Source of the DNA: Acidobacteriota bacterium
GTDB taxonomy: Bacteria; Acidobacteriota; Terriglobia; 20CM-2-55-15
Reading direction: 5' to 3'
Length of the DNA: 38,309 nt
Assembly (NCBI GenBank): GCA_003223875.1
Contig: QHWY01000228.1
Coordinates: 1-38,309 of the forward strand
In this document: one piece after another, positions 23,385-32,007 of the stretch
Layout: every line of letters starts with the position of its first letter
Numbering within the stretch: position 1 is the stretch's first letter
Made by a program: the position numbers and the translations under genes
Notes under the pieces: model-generated
What the model saw: the letters and a program-made list of their open reading frames with translations, nothing else
Databases searched by the model: none
What the model was told of the DNA's origin: nothing

Positions 23385-26300
23385 ATGAAACGAATCTTGA
23401 GGCCTGTTTTGCCGTTCATGATCGTTGCTCTTTTCGTAACCGGCGCAATGGCCCAGACTGTTACAACCGGCTCGATCTCGGGTATCGTCTCCGATCAGAG
23501 TGGTGCGGCGGTGCCGGACATTACGGTCAGGGCAACCAGCCCCAATCTAATTCAGCCCCAATCGGCAACCTCGGGACCTGACGGCCGATATACGATTCTG
23601 AATCTGCCGCCGGGGAAATACACGATTAACGTTGAAGCCCAAAAGGGCTTTGCAAAACTCCAGCAGACCAATGTTGATGTGAATCTTGGAAAGACCTCGC
23701 CCGGTGACATCAGGCTTGAAGTGGGAGGCATTCAGGCTGAAGTGTCCGTTACCGCTGGAGCCCCACTAGACGTCGCGCAAACGACGACGGGCAACAACGT
23801 ATCTACCGACCAATTTTCCAACTTTCCAACGCAGCGTACCGTACAAGGCCTCTACAACATCGCTCCGTCGATCAATCGTTCAGGTTTACGTGACGCGACG
23901 GGGCGCGATCGTGATCCGTCAGTCGCCGGCTCGTCCGGACCTGAGAATAATTATATTTTGGATGGCGTCAGCGTTTCGGATCCAGCCCTCGGAGGGGGAG
24001 GCGCAAACCTTCCATTTGAATTTATCCAGGAGGTGGAGATCAAAACTGGTGCTTACGGCGCCGAGTACGGAAAGTCGACCGGCGGCATCTTCAACGTCAT
24101 CACGAAGAGTGGCGGTAACGATATTCACGGCGACGTTTTTGGCTATGGCACATCACAGGGCCTTGTTCGTGCTGTGAAGAATTTTGCGTTTACAGGCCCA
24201 GCCGCGAATGGTTTTTCAGAAGCGGATATTGGTGGAGACATCGGTGGACCGATCAAGAAAGACAAACTGTGGTACTTCGCCGCTGTAAATCCGCAATGGC
24301 GTACAAATTATTACCTCGCCCAGACGTTCCACACCCCTGTTAACAACAAGGTGACTATCCCGTTTTACGCGGGCAAAGCGACTTGGGCCGTCAACAGCAA
24401 AAACATTCTCACGGTATCAACATTCTCGGATTTTACGAAGATTGATGGATTCCTTTCCGCTATCGGTAATTTCGTCACGAACAGCTGCTGTAACGGATTT
24501 GGGTCTGACCCGAATGCTTTCCAAGGGAAAGCCGAGAGAGGCGGACACAATTACACGGTTCGGCTGAATTCTACGATTAGCCCGACCTTCGTTGCCGAGA
24601 TTTCAACCGGACTCCATTTCCAGAGATACAACGATATTCCGCGCGTGAATGACCAGGCTCAAGCTTTCGATAACTTCGCCGTTCTCAGGAATGGTGCAGT
24701 CCTTGCTTCCACTCAAACGGGCATCACCACGACGGCTAATAACAATGGAACGGGGTTTGTGGACTACGTCGATGGACGTGGTGGCTCGCTACAGCGTCGA
24801 TTCTTCCGCGGCTCAGGCTTCAGTACCGGTATCATTACCAACGAAGACCGTAACCGCTATGAATTGAGCGCTCGTCTCCAAAATACGTTCAATAAGCACA
24901 ATCTGAAGTATGGTTTTGAATGGGGCCGTAATGTATACAACACGGTGAGAACGTCTCCTGGTCCACCGGTGACCTATGGAAACCCCCTTGGGCTCAGCTT
25001 CCAAACTCCGGACAATAATGTGACCAACGGTGTCCGTGTGACGAACAATTTCAGCGTTTGCACCGTCCGGGGAAGCCAAATCATTTGTCCTTCCGCAACG
25101 GCCGCCGCGGTTTTGAGTTCATTGCCGGGATCTGCTTTGCCGGCTGGGCTCACCGTAGGGCCTTCCGGTACGATCACTGGGACCGAAGCAAGCAACAATC
25201 CTTTTTTGGTCCGGCTCAGCACCCGTGTTCGCGATTTTTCATGGAGAGACGGTCGAAAGCAAGCATTGGTCCCCGCCGAGACCTCAACACGAGTCATTAG
25301 TAATTACGTTCAGGACGAATGGAAGGTAGTCCGGGATCTTCAAGTTAATGTCGGAATGAGGTGGGACTATCAGCAGGCATACGGCAACGGTGGTGTGAAT
25401 TACATCAAGTTAAACAGATTCCTCCAAGACGCGCAACCGCGCGTAGGCGTCGTGTGGGACTTTACACGAAAGGGCAGAGGCAAGTTCTTTGGCAACTTCT
25501 CGCGCTATCTCGAGACACCAATTCCCCTGGATGTCAACATTCGTTCAGGGAGCAGTGACGTGCAGATCGACAAAAATTTCAACGTGAACAGGTGGAATGC
25601 TCCTCCGGGTTCCACGATTGTTCCAGGAATTCGCGCCAATCTTACCGTGGGGGCCGTGAATCTGGGTCACGATGCCACTCCGATCGATCCGGGCCTCAGG
25701 CCTCAGACCGTCAACGAATGGACAGCGGGTCTGGACTACGAAGTTGTGAAGGATTTCGTTCTGGGAGCGCGAGGCATCTATCGCGCCCAAGTGAACGTGA
25801 TCGAAGATGGTTCGTTTGATGACGGTGACACCTATTTCCTCTTTAATCCCGGACGCCGCGGTCACGGTGAAACGACTGAGGACAAGGCGTGCGCCGATCC
25901 AGCGATAGGATGTTTCGGACATGCTCGGCGCTACTACAGGGCCGTGGAATTCACGGCTACCCGGCGATTCACGAGCAACTATCAGGTCATCGCCTCTTAC
26001 TCGTACTCGAGCTTGATCGGCAATTACGAGGGCCTCTTCCGCAACGACAACGGCCAATCGGATCCCAACATCACTTCGCTGTTCGATCTCGTGAGCCTGC
26101 TCAAAAACATGTACGGTCGTTTGCCGAATGACCGGCCGCAGCAGTTCAAAATCAACGGCAGCTATAGGACACCGTGGAAATTCCTCGTCAGCGGAAATTG
26201 GTATATTCAGTCGGGTACCCCGTTCAGCCAATTGATCCCGCATCCCGTTTACGGAGATAACGAAGGATTCGGCATACCCAGAGGAACGGCCATTGTTCCG

Positions 26301-26609
26301 ACCGTTGCCGCATCCCAACCAGGATTCCCCAATGTCGTTGACAGTATCGGAAAGAACCGAACGCCAGTAACTTGGAATACAGATCTGGGTGTTTATTATC
26401 CAGTCAAGGTTGGCGAGGGGCGCGAACTCCGGTTGCAAGCGGATTGGTTCAACGTCTTCAATCAGCAGCGAGCCGTTACACTTGATCAGACATTTTTGAT
26501 CAACAGCGGCATCACCGGTGTGCCGCCAGTGAGCAATCCATTTTATGGAGCCGCAATCCAAGTTCAGCCTCCTTCCCAATGGAGGTTTGGCGCGAGGTTC
26601 AGCTTCTAA
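23385..26609 (+). CDS. TonB-dependent receptor with N-terminal carboxypeptidase-regulatory domain (Oar-like)
   Basis: A 1074-residue outer-membrane protein. Signal peptide MKRILRPVLPFMIVALFVTGAMA is followed by a beta-sandwich domain (about 28-90: GSISGIVSDQSGAAVPDITV, SGPDGRYTILNLPPGKYTI), then the plug (about 120-250: NNYILDGVSVSDPALGG, GGIFNVITKSGGNDIHG) and a long 22-strand-type barrel that ends in Phe (WRFGARFSF). This architecture is abundant in Acidobacteria and linked with uptake or export of large substrates; the ligand is unknown. Downstream, across a hairpin, lies a secreted TPR protein that probably works with it. Confidence 0.92.
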   Translation: MKRILRPVLPFMIVALFVTGAMAQTVTTGSISGIVSDQSGAAVPDITVRATSPNLIQPQSATSGPDGRYTILNLPPGKYTINVEAQKGFAKLQQTNVDVNLGKTSPGDIRLEVGGIQAEVSVTAGAPLDVAQTTTGNNVSTDQFSNFPTQRTVQGLYNIAPSINRSGLRDATGRDRDPSVAGSSGPENNYILDGVSVSDPALGGGGANLPFEFIQEVEIKTGAYGAEYGKSTGGIFNVITKSGGNDIHGDVFGYGTSQGLVRAVKNFAFTGPAANGFSEADIGGDIGGPIKKDKLWYFAAVNPQWRTNYYLAQTFHTPVNNKVTIPFYAGKATWAVNSKNILTVSTFSDFTKIDGFLSAIGNFVTNSCCNGFGSDPNAFQGKAERGGHNYTVRLNSTISPTFVAEISTGLHFQRYNDIPRVNDQAQAFDNFAVLRNGAVLASTQTGITTTANNNGTGFVDYVDGRGGSLQRRFFRGSGFSTGIITNEDRNRYELSARLQNTFNKHNLKYGFEWGRNVYNTVRTSPGPPVTYGNPLGLSFQTPDNNVTNGVRVTNNFSVCTVRGSQIICPSATAAAVLSSLPGSALPAGLTVGPSGTITGTEASNNPFLVRLSTRVRDFSWRDGRKQALVPAETSTRVISNYVQDEWKVVRDLQVNVGMRWDYQQAYGNGGVNYIKLNRFLQDAQPRVGVVWDFTRKGRGKFFGNFSRYLETPIPLDVNIRSGSSDVQIDKNFNVNRWNAPPGSTIVPGIRANLTVGAVNLGHDATPIDPGLRPQTVNEWTAGLDYEVVKDFVLGARGIYRAQVNVIEDGSFDDGDTYFLFNPGRRGHGETTEDKACADPAIGCFGHARRYYRAVEFTATRRFTSNYQVIASYSYSSLIGNYEGLFRNDNGQSDPNITSLFDLVSLLKNMYGRLPNDRPQQFKINGSYRTPWKFLVSGNWYIQSGTPFSQLIPHPVYGDNEGFGIPRGTAIVPTVAASQPGFPNVVDSIGKNRTPVTWNTDLGVYYPVKVGEGRELRLQADWFNVFNQQRAVTLDQTFLINSGITGVPPVSNPFYGAAIQVQPPSQWRFGARFSF

Positions 26610-26629
26610 AAAACTCGCAGTTTAGTTAC

Positions 26630-26674
26630 ATTTGGGGAGAGCGCGATGGCAGTCGCGGTTCTCCCCAAATTTTT
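26630..26674 (+). terminator. Intrinsic terminator or attenuator between the receptor and TPR gene
   Basis: ATTTGGGGAGA (26630-26640) pairs perfectly with TCTCCCCAAAT (26660-26670), followed by TTTT. The run of U stops two bases before ATG 26677, so read-through and translation of the next gene are physically linked to this hairpin. Confidence 0.7.
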
Positions 26675-26676
26675 AT

Positions 26677-27690
26677 ATGAGCGTATTGCTTCTGATTATT
26701 TTGTGTGTCCTCTCGCCGGAAGCAGCCCGGGCACAGGGAAGTGGCATTTCACCCACCGGCACCGGAGGCACTCACGTCATCCAAGGGCACGTGTATCTAC
26801 CTTCAGGTCGCCGAGCGGAAAACGTACAAGTCAAACTCCAAAGCTTTGGAGCCGGCGAACTTTCGGTAATGTCTTCCGGTAACGGCGAATTTACGTTCCA
26901 CTCGCTGGTTCCTGGCCGTTATAACGTAGTGATCGATGCAGGCGAAGACTATGAACGAGCCGAAGAAAGCGTCTTTATCGATACGGACGTCAAGATCTCG
27001 GGAATATCTACACCGAGTTCTCGTCCTTATACGCTTGTTATTCACCTGCGCCCGAAGCCGAAGGCAAGGGAAGACAAGCCTTCGGTGATTGATGCGGCGG
27101 CGGTTGCAGAAGTTCCGGAAAGTGCACGTAAGCTTTACGAAAAAGGGTTGGATTTCGCTCGAGGCGGCGATTCGAAGAAAGCCATTGAAAACCTGAGGTC
27201 CGCTATCTCGACGTTTCCATCTTTTCCTGCAGCACTGGACGAACTCGGCGTTCAATACTTGAAAACGGGTCAGGCAGACAAGGCGGCGGAATCGCTGACA
27301 GCCGCCGTGAAGCTTACTCCCGATGCGTTCCGCCCAAATTTGAATCTTGGAATTGCGCTGCTGGAGATGAAAAGATTCGAGGCCGCCGAATCCAAGTTGA
27401 AGACCGTAATCCTGGCAAGTGCTTCCTCGCCTGCGGCTCATATGTATCTGGGTATCGCGCTAATCGGGGAAAAGAAATCCGCTGAAGCTCAACTCGAACT
27501 GGAAGCTGCTGCCAACACCAACTCCCTTGAAGTTGCCAAGGCACACTACTACTTGGGTGGAATCTACTGGGCAAACCGTGAATACGGCCGCGCCGCAGAC
27601 GAGCTTGAAACGTATCTAAAGCTCGTCCCTAAAGCTCCGGAGGCCGATAAAGTTCGGCAAACGATTAAGGAACTTCGCAGCAGGCATTAG
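26677..27690 (+). CDS. Secreted protein with carboxypeptidase-regulatory-like domain and TPR repeats
   Basis: A 337-residue protein from ATG 26677, chosen because it opens a clean signal peptide (MSVLLLIILCVLSPEAARAQ). A TTG at 26632 would add 15 residues encoded by the terminator hairpin, so it is less likely. Residues 33-110 form a beta-sandwich like that of the receptor (GHVYLPSGRRAENVQVKLQ, GEFTFHSLVPGRYNVVID). From about 140 on are TPR units (AALDELGVQYLKTGQADKA, AHMYLGIALIGEKKSAEA, AHYYLGGIYWANREYGRA). It probably acts in the periplasm with the TonB receptor. No ribosome site is visible. Confidence 0.8.
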   Translation: MSVLLLIILCVLSPEAARAQGSGISPTGTGGTHVIQGHVYLPSGRRAENVQVKLQSFGAGELSVMSSGNGEFTFHSLVPGRYNVVIDAGEDYERAEESVFIDTDVKISGISTPSSRPYTLVIHLRPKPKAREDKPSVIDAAAVAEVPESARKLYEKGLDFARGGDSKKAIENLRSAISTFPSFPAALDELGVQYLKTGQADKAAESLTAAVKLTPDAFRPNLNLGIALLEMKRFEAAESKLKTVILASASSPAAHMYLGIALIGEKKSAEAQLELEAAANTNSLEVAKAHYYLGGIYWANREYGRAADELETYLKLVPKAPEADKVRQTIKELRSRH

Positions 27691-27694
27691 ACCT

Positions 27695-28426
27695 CTACAT
27701 CTTTAAACTCAGTCCGCCATCCACCGTGAGCACTTGTCCCGTTATATAATTGTCCGGCTCGAGGAAGAACAAGATGGCGCGAGCGACGTCTTCGGGGCGC
27801 CCGAATCGAGGGATGACTTTCTTCTCGATGAAGGAGTCATATTTTCCGCTTTGAACGCTTTGCTCGGCCATTCCCGCGTTGTTGACTCCCGGGGCGACAA
27901 CATTCACCCGGATTTTCCACTGCTTTGCGAGAATTCGCGCCGTGTGGGTGAGCGCCGCTTTGGCCGCCGCGTATGTTGTACTGCCGGAAAAAACTGTAGT
28001 GGCTTGCATGGTCGAGATGAAGACGATGGCGGCGTCGCGATCACCGGCAGCAGCGGCAAAATCACGCGCAAGCAATACCGGCCCGATGAAGTTTGTTCGC
28101 ATCGATTCGATCAGATCTCGCTCGGTTGCTTTCTCGATCGGAATGCGCGCCGGGTTTCCAACGAGCGGTACGAGACCGTATAGCTCCCCTGCGACTTCTG
28201 CTCTATGGATAAGCTGCTGGCGAACGGAGGCATCGAGAATATCGCCGGCTACGAGTGGAATGGTAACGCCGTACTTCTCTGAAAGCCTCCTCCCGGCGCC
28301 TTCAGCGCGCTCGCGGTTGCGGAGATACCCGATGACGGGTATGGCACCCGCCTTGGCGAGGCCTTCTGCGACAGCGGCTCCAAGGCCCCCCGAACCTCCC
28401 GCAAGGATGACAGCCTTACCTTTTAT
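27695..28426 (-). CDS. SDR-family oxidoreductase with apparent AUA start
   Basis: A 243-residue classical short-chain dehydrogenase if translation starts at ATA 28426. N-terminal KGKAVILAGGSGGLGAAVAE is the NAD(P) loop, VGNPARI stands near NNAG, IST and YAAAK carry the catalytic Ser, Tyr and Lys, and GQVLTVDGGLSLKM is the standard end. No ATG, GTG or TTG exists in frame between a stop upstream and ATG 28102, which would delete the whole cofactor site. AGGGGG lies six bases before the ATA, and ATA overlaps the stop of the upstream gene as ATAA. A sequencing error that changes ATG to ATA is the alternative. Function otherwise unknown. Confidence 0.75.
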   Translation of the reverse strand: MKGKAVILAGGSGGLGAAVAEGLAKAGAIPVIGYLRNRERAEGAGRRLSEKYGVTIPLVAGDILDASVRQQLIHRAEVAGELYGLVPLVGNPARIPIEKATERDLIESMRTNFIGPVLLARDFAAAAGDRDAAIVFISTMQATTVFSGSTTYAAAKAALTHTARILAKQWKIRVNVVAPGVNNAGMAEQSVQSGKYDSFIEKKVIPRFGRPEDVARAILFFLEPDNYITGQVLTVDGGLSLKM

Positions 28427-29961
28427 GGCGTGCCCCCTAGATGAATGGTGGCAATGAACCTTGGATCGATGGATTTACCAGCGAGTGGTTCGAGCTCCTC
28501 GCGCAGTTCCTGCCACCAACGTTCCGCGAACGGACGGATCGCCTTCGGAATGTCGATCGCCGGCAGGGTGACGCCGGCAGCCAGGAATCGTTCCAATTCA
28601 ATGACCTTGACGGGAATTGCGCTGAAATTTCCGTTGACAGCGAACTGCACGGTAGCGGTATTGAAGGTTTTAGCGAGCGATTCGCGAATGGCAGGAAATG
28701 ACTGAACAAACACTTCGACCATGCCAACCAGTTCGTCCAGGCGCAGGCGTGCCCGCTCGACGTCGGCTATGGACTGGAAATTCCGGTAGCGGCCGTTTTC
28801 GGCGAGCAGCGGCTTGAACCGGCGTAGTCCTTCAATGAATTGCTGATCGGATTCGTCGAGCATCGAGACCCGAAAGCCGCGGATACCCGCCAGCCGGTCC
28901 GCTTCGTCGCGCAAACGCGCCACCTGATCGAAACCAATTTTAAACACCGTCTGAATGTAATTCTTGCGGAGCACATCGGGCGCGATTTCTGGCTTGCCGC
29001 CAGTTAGACGCTCGAGCCCGATCGTCAGGAAATCCCGCATTTCCTCGAGCGCCGGCCGAATGCCTTCGAGTTCGCCAAGATTCACGAGATTTGCCGAAAG
29101 AATTCGATTGCCAAGGGCCGTCAGTTCCTGCGCAAAACGATCGGACTCTGCCGGATCGGTAATTTGTTCGAGAGCCTTCGTCAGAAAGGCGCCGCCCAGC
29201 AGGGAATCCGCAAAAACAGCCGGCAGGTTGCCCGGATTTTCTTCTCCGGCAATTTTCTCGACTTCGGGTTTGCGATCTCCCGGCGGGTGGCTCTGATCCA
29301 AGCTGCTTGTCGCATAAATCGACAGTGCGTCGTAGTAGTCGACGAAACCGTGTGCTTCAAGCCGGCGGTTCTTGTTGTCGTAAGCCGTTTCTTCAAGCTC
29401 GACGCGCGTCGTGTAGCGAACCTTCGCCAAAATCTGTGTCCCAAGGTTTGGGTTGTACTTGAAAAGCGCATCCAGGATCAGCATACCAATCGTTGTGGCT
29501 TCGCCTTGGTCGAGAGGTTCGACGCTGTAACGATTATCAGGCGTGAAGATCAATTGCGTACCCGTGGGTGGATCGTCGCGATCGATTTCGTAGACATGAA
29601 CGAGGTCCTTCAAGAACAGTGAAATGAGCGTATCGTCGATTCCGGAAATTGCCTTCATCGTTTCTTCAGGCCCAGCCTGAATGAATGCGGCAACCCATTC
29701 CATGAACGGCTTTCGCACAAACGTATCTTTGCGCCAGCAGTCCAGATCGATAAAGCCTCGGACCTGCTTTCCCGAAACCAGCGGCAGGAGATCGAGACTG
29801 TCGGCCAAGCCGACATGCTTAACCGTAAAAAAGATTTCCTCAAACGATGCAGCCTTTACGGCCTGCGCGGCATCCGGCCGCGCCAGAAACTCGTCGAGCT
29901 GTTCCTTGTTCTCGACCCTTAGCGCGGAGCCGGTCAACGGACTGAGCATCTCATTCGGCAT
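28423..29961 (-). CDS. DUF6178-like protein, 512 residues
   Basis: Soluble, mostly helical. The first third matches my recollection of the DUF6178 family: EEIFFTVKHVGLADSLDLLPL, GFIDLDCWRKD, WVAAFIQAGPEETMKAI, and the middle VELEETAYDNKNRRLEAHGF segment. No enzymatic motif was found. The family has no established function. It overlaps the SDR gene by four bases. The start codon lies 17 bases from that of the divergent exonuclease and has no ribosome site. Confidence 0.65.
   Translation of the reverse strand: MPNEMLSPLTGSALRVENKEQLDEFLARPDAAQAVKAASFEEIFFTVKHVGLADSLDLLPLVSGKQVRGFIDLDCWRKDTFVRKPFMEWVAAFIQAGPEETMKAISGIDDTLISLFLKDLVHVYEIDRDDPPTGTQLIFTPDNRYSVEPLDQGEATTIGMLILDALFKYNPNLGTQILAKVRYTTRVELEETAYDNKNRRLEAHGFVDYYDALSIYATSSLDQSHPPGDRKPEVEKIAGEENPGNLPAVFADSLLGGAFLTKALEQITDPAESDRFAQELTALGNRILSANLVNLGELEGIRPALEEMRDFLTIGLERLTGGKPEIAPDVLRKNYIQTVFKIGFDQVARLRDEADRLAGIRGFRVSMLDESDQQFIEGLRRFKPLLAENGRYRNFQSIADVERARLRLDELVGMVEVFVQSFPAIRESLAKTFNTATVQFAVNGNFSAIPVKVIELERFLAAGVTLPAIDIPKAIRPFAERWWQELREELEPLAGKSIDPRFIATIHLGGTP
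28433..28438 (-). promoter_or_regulatory. Ribosome binding site supporting the AUA start
   Basis: AGGGGG on the minus strand, six bases before ATA 28426. It lies inside the last codons of the upstream gene. Confidence 0.55.
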
Positions 29962-29969
29962 ATGACAGA

Positions 29970-29975
29970 ATTATA
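29970..29975 (-). promoter_or_regulatory. TATAAT on the minus strand just before the DUF6178-like gene
   Basis: A perfect -10 hexamer (plus-strand ATTATA) eight bases before the minus-strand ATG at 29961, which would give a leaderless or near-leaderless mRNA. No clear -35. Confidence 0.4.
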
Positions 29976-29978
29976 GGC

Positions 29979-31889
29979 ATGTCGCTCGAAGGACGGATTA
30001 TCGAATTCCTCGACGCGGAAGAACTGCGCGTCGGTTATGTGAGAAAGCAGGAACGCGATCGCCTGCACTTGATCGATCCGCGCGGGCGCAATCTGACGGT
30101 TCACGGGGATCGTGTTGTGGTCGTGCACCGTCCGGCAAGTGAAATGGAATTTCCTGCGCTCGCCCGCCAAATCTCGGAGAAAGTTGCCGCCCGCCAGTCC
30201 GAGGTTGACGTCGAATTGCTGTGGCAATCGCTCGGAACGAAGCAAGGCGAAATGGACCCGGCCGAACTGGCGGAGTTGTTTTTTGCCGAAACGACACCAG
30301 AGGCCGAGTCTGCGGTCTTTCGCGCGCTTTCGGAAGACAATCTGTTCTTCAAGCGCAGAGGCGCGCAATTTCTACCCAAAACCGAGGAGCAAGTCTCCAG
30401 CGAGCGGACACGCCGGCAACGTCAAAGGGAACGGGAAGAATTCCGGGAACGCGTTCTGAAGATCCTCGAACAAATCATGAAAAAGAACTCTGGGATTCCG
30501 GAAGAATCGATTGTCATCCTCGATCGCATCCAGAATTGGCTCAGGTATCGGACCGGCGATGAAATCGGTACGATCCTGGAAGAGATCGCCGGCGCCGCTA
30601 AAGCCCGCGACACTGCATATGACATCCTGTTGCGCGGCGGCCGCGTGGACCCATCGTTGGACCGGTTTCTGGTCACCGCAGGTATTGAACCCCACTTCTC
30701 GCCTCAACTCCTGGAGGCGGCTGAGCAGCTCCCAGGCTATACGCATGTTTCCAGCCGGGTGGACTACCAAGACGCAGCGGCTTTCACGATTGACGACGAA
30801 GATACGCGCGAAGTCGACGATGCGCTCACTCTGCGATGGGAAGGAGATGAAATTCTGGTCGGCATCCACATCGCCGACGTTTCCGCCTTCGTCACGAAGG
30901 GAGATCTTCTCGATGCGGAAGCAGCGCGAAGGTCTTCGACGATTTACCTGCCATCGATAACAGTTCGGATGTTTCCCGATCGCCTGTCCACGGACCTCGC
31001 AAGTTTGCGGGTGGGCGTGCCTCGGCCTGCCTTCACAGTGGAGGTGCGATTTGACAAGCAAGGAAACCGCATCGGCTATCGCATCGCGCTGTCTACGATC
31101 CAGGTCCAAAAGCGGCTCTCCTATAATGAGGCGGATCAGATTATAGAAACCGATCCTGTCCTTTGCGCGCTTCGCCAGCTTGCGAAACAGTTGCACGACG
31201 CGCGGTCAAAGCGAGGCGCTATCACGTTCCGCCGTCCTGAACTGAAGATCCGCGTGAGAGGTGATGAGATTGAAATCACGAAGATCAATCCGAACTCCTC
31301 CTCGCGTTTCATCGTGAGCGAAATGATGATTCTTGCGAACGGACTCGCGGCGGATTTCGCATCGCTGAATAGCATTCCCGTGATCTATCGGACGCAAGAA
31401 CCCCGCGAAGCATTGGCGTTTGAACGATTGAGAAAGACCTTCAAGCGTTCCCGGCTGTCGCTCACGCCGGGATTACACTCGGGTCTTGGTCTCAGCGCGT
31501 ATACACAGGCGTCATCGCCTATCCGGCGATACGCCGACCTGGTCACTCAGCGCCAGTTCACCGCGATGCTCACCGGTGTTCCAGTACCATACGGCCGGGA
31601 GGAACTACTGCAAATTCTTGCTACCGCTGAGGCGGCAGAACAAGAAATCAGGACCATCGAAGATCGCTCGACGAACTATTGGCTGTTGGAATATTTGAAA
31701 CGATACAAGAGAGAAGAGCCGCTTGCCGCAGTAGTTCTGGATCAAAAAGGAAATATCGAACTGCAGGACTATTACCTGCGCGGCAAAGTTTCAGGTGCGG
31801 TGAAATTACAGCCGGGCGAAACCATCAATGTCCGGATTGAAACAATCGATCCCGGCAAGGGAGACGTACGGTTCCGTATCCCCTCCTAA
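29979..31889 (+). CDS. RNase II/RNase R family exoribonuclease
   Basis: A 636-residue 3'-5' exoribonuclease. The RNB domain runs from about 260 to 560: FTIDDEDTREVDDALT carries the metal-binding Asp residues, GIHIADVSAFV and PDRLSTDLASL are family segments, and SPIRRYADLVTQRQ is the C-terminal signature. The N-terminal 200 residues have a small beta domain and a charged helical part instead of the clear pair of cold-shock domains of RNase R, so it is neither a standard RNase R nor II. It degrades RNA in the cytosol. The final codons and stop lie in an F2 repeat. Divergent from the DUF6178-like gene. Confidence 0.9.
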   Translation: MSLEGRIIEFLDAEELRVGYVRKQERDRLHLIDPRGRNLTVHGDRVVVVHRPASEMEFPALARQISEKVAARQSEVDVELLWQSLGTKQGEMDPAELAELFFAETTPEAESAVFRALSEDNLFFKRRGAQFLPKTEEQVSSERTRRQRQREREEFRERVLKILEQIMKKNSGIPEESIVILDRIQNWLRYRTGDEIGTILEEIAGAAKARDTAYDILLRGGRVDPSLDRFLVTAGIEPHFSPQLLEAAEQLPGYTHVSSRVDYQDAAAFTIDDEDTREVDDALTLRWEGDEILVGIHIADVSAFVTKGDLLDAEAARRSSTIYLPSITVRMFPDRLSTDLASLRVGVPRPAFTVEVRFDKQGNRIGYRIALSTIQVQKRLSYNEADQIIETDPVLCALRQLAKQLHDARSKRGAITFRRPELKIRVRGDEIEITKINPNSSSRFIVSEMMILANGLAADFASLNSIPVIYRTQEPREALAFERLRKTFKRSRLSLTPGLHSGLGLSAYTQASSPIRRYADLVTQRQFTAMLTGVPVPYGREELLQILATAEAAEQEIRTIEDRSTNYWLLEYLKRYKREEPLAAVVLDQKGNIELQDYYLRGKVSGAVKLQPGETINVRIETIDPGKGDVRFRIPS

Positions 31890-31992
31890 GTTAGGAGGGG
31901 TGGCGAGCGAACGAAGTGAGCGAAGACGGGGTGGTTCTTTTGGCAACCACCCCGCCTCGCTGCGCTCGGCTCCCCTCCTAACTTAGGAGGGG
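31880..31992. repeat. F2 foldback repeat overlapping the exonuclease stop codon
   Basis: Tips CCCCTCCTAAGTTAGGAGGGG and CCCCTCCTAACTTAGGAGGGG, each a hairpin in itself. The inner arms carry GGGGTGGTT and AACCACCCC. The TAA of the exonuclease (31887-31889) lies in the left tip. It could act as the transcription stop. Confidence 0.8.
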
Positions 31993-32007
31993 AGTTACGG
32001 TGCTTCC

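Noticed and set aside
23645..23658. GGGCTTTGCAAAAC inside the TonB receptor gene, similar to the F1 end
   Set aside because: Only about ten bases match, there is no partner end or duplicate, and the residues fit the receptor domain.
25545..26579. 344-residue minus-strand frame opposite the TonB receptor
   Set aside because: Shadow frame in high-GC coding DNA; the receptor barrel is clear on the other strand.
27695..28102. SDR starting at ATG 28102 as a 135-residue protein
   Set aside because: It would lack the nucleotide-binding half, while the upstream frame encodes that half intact.
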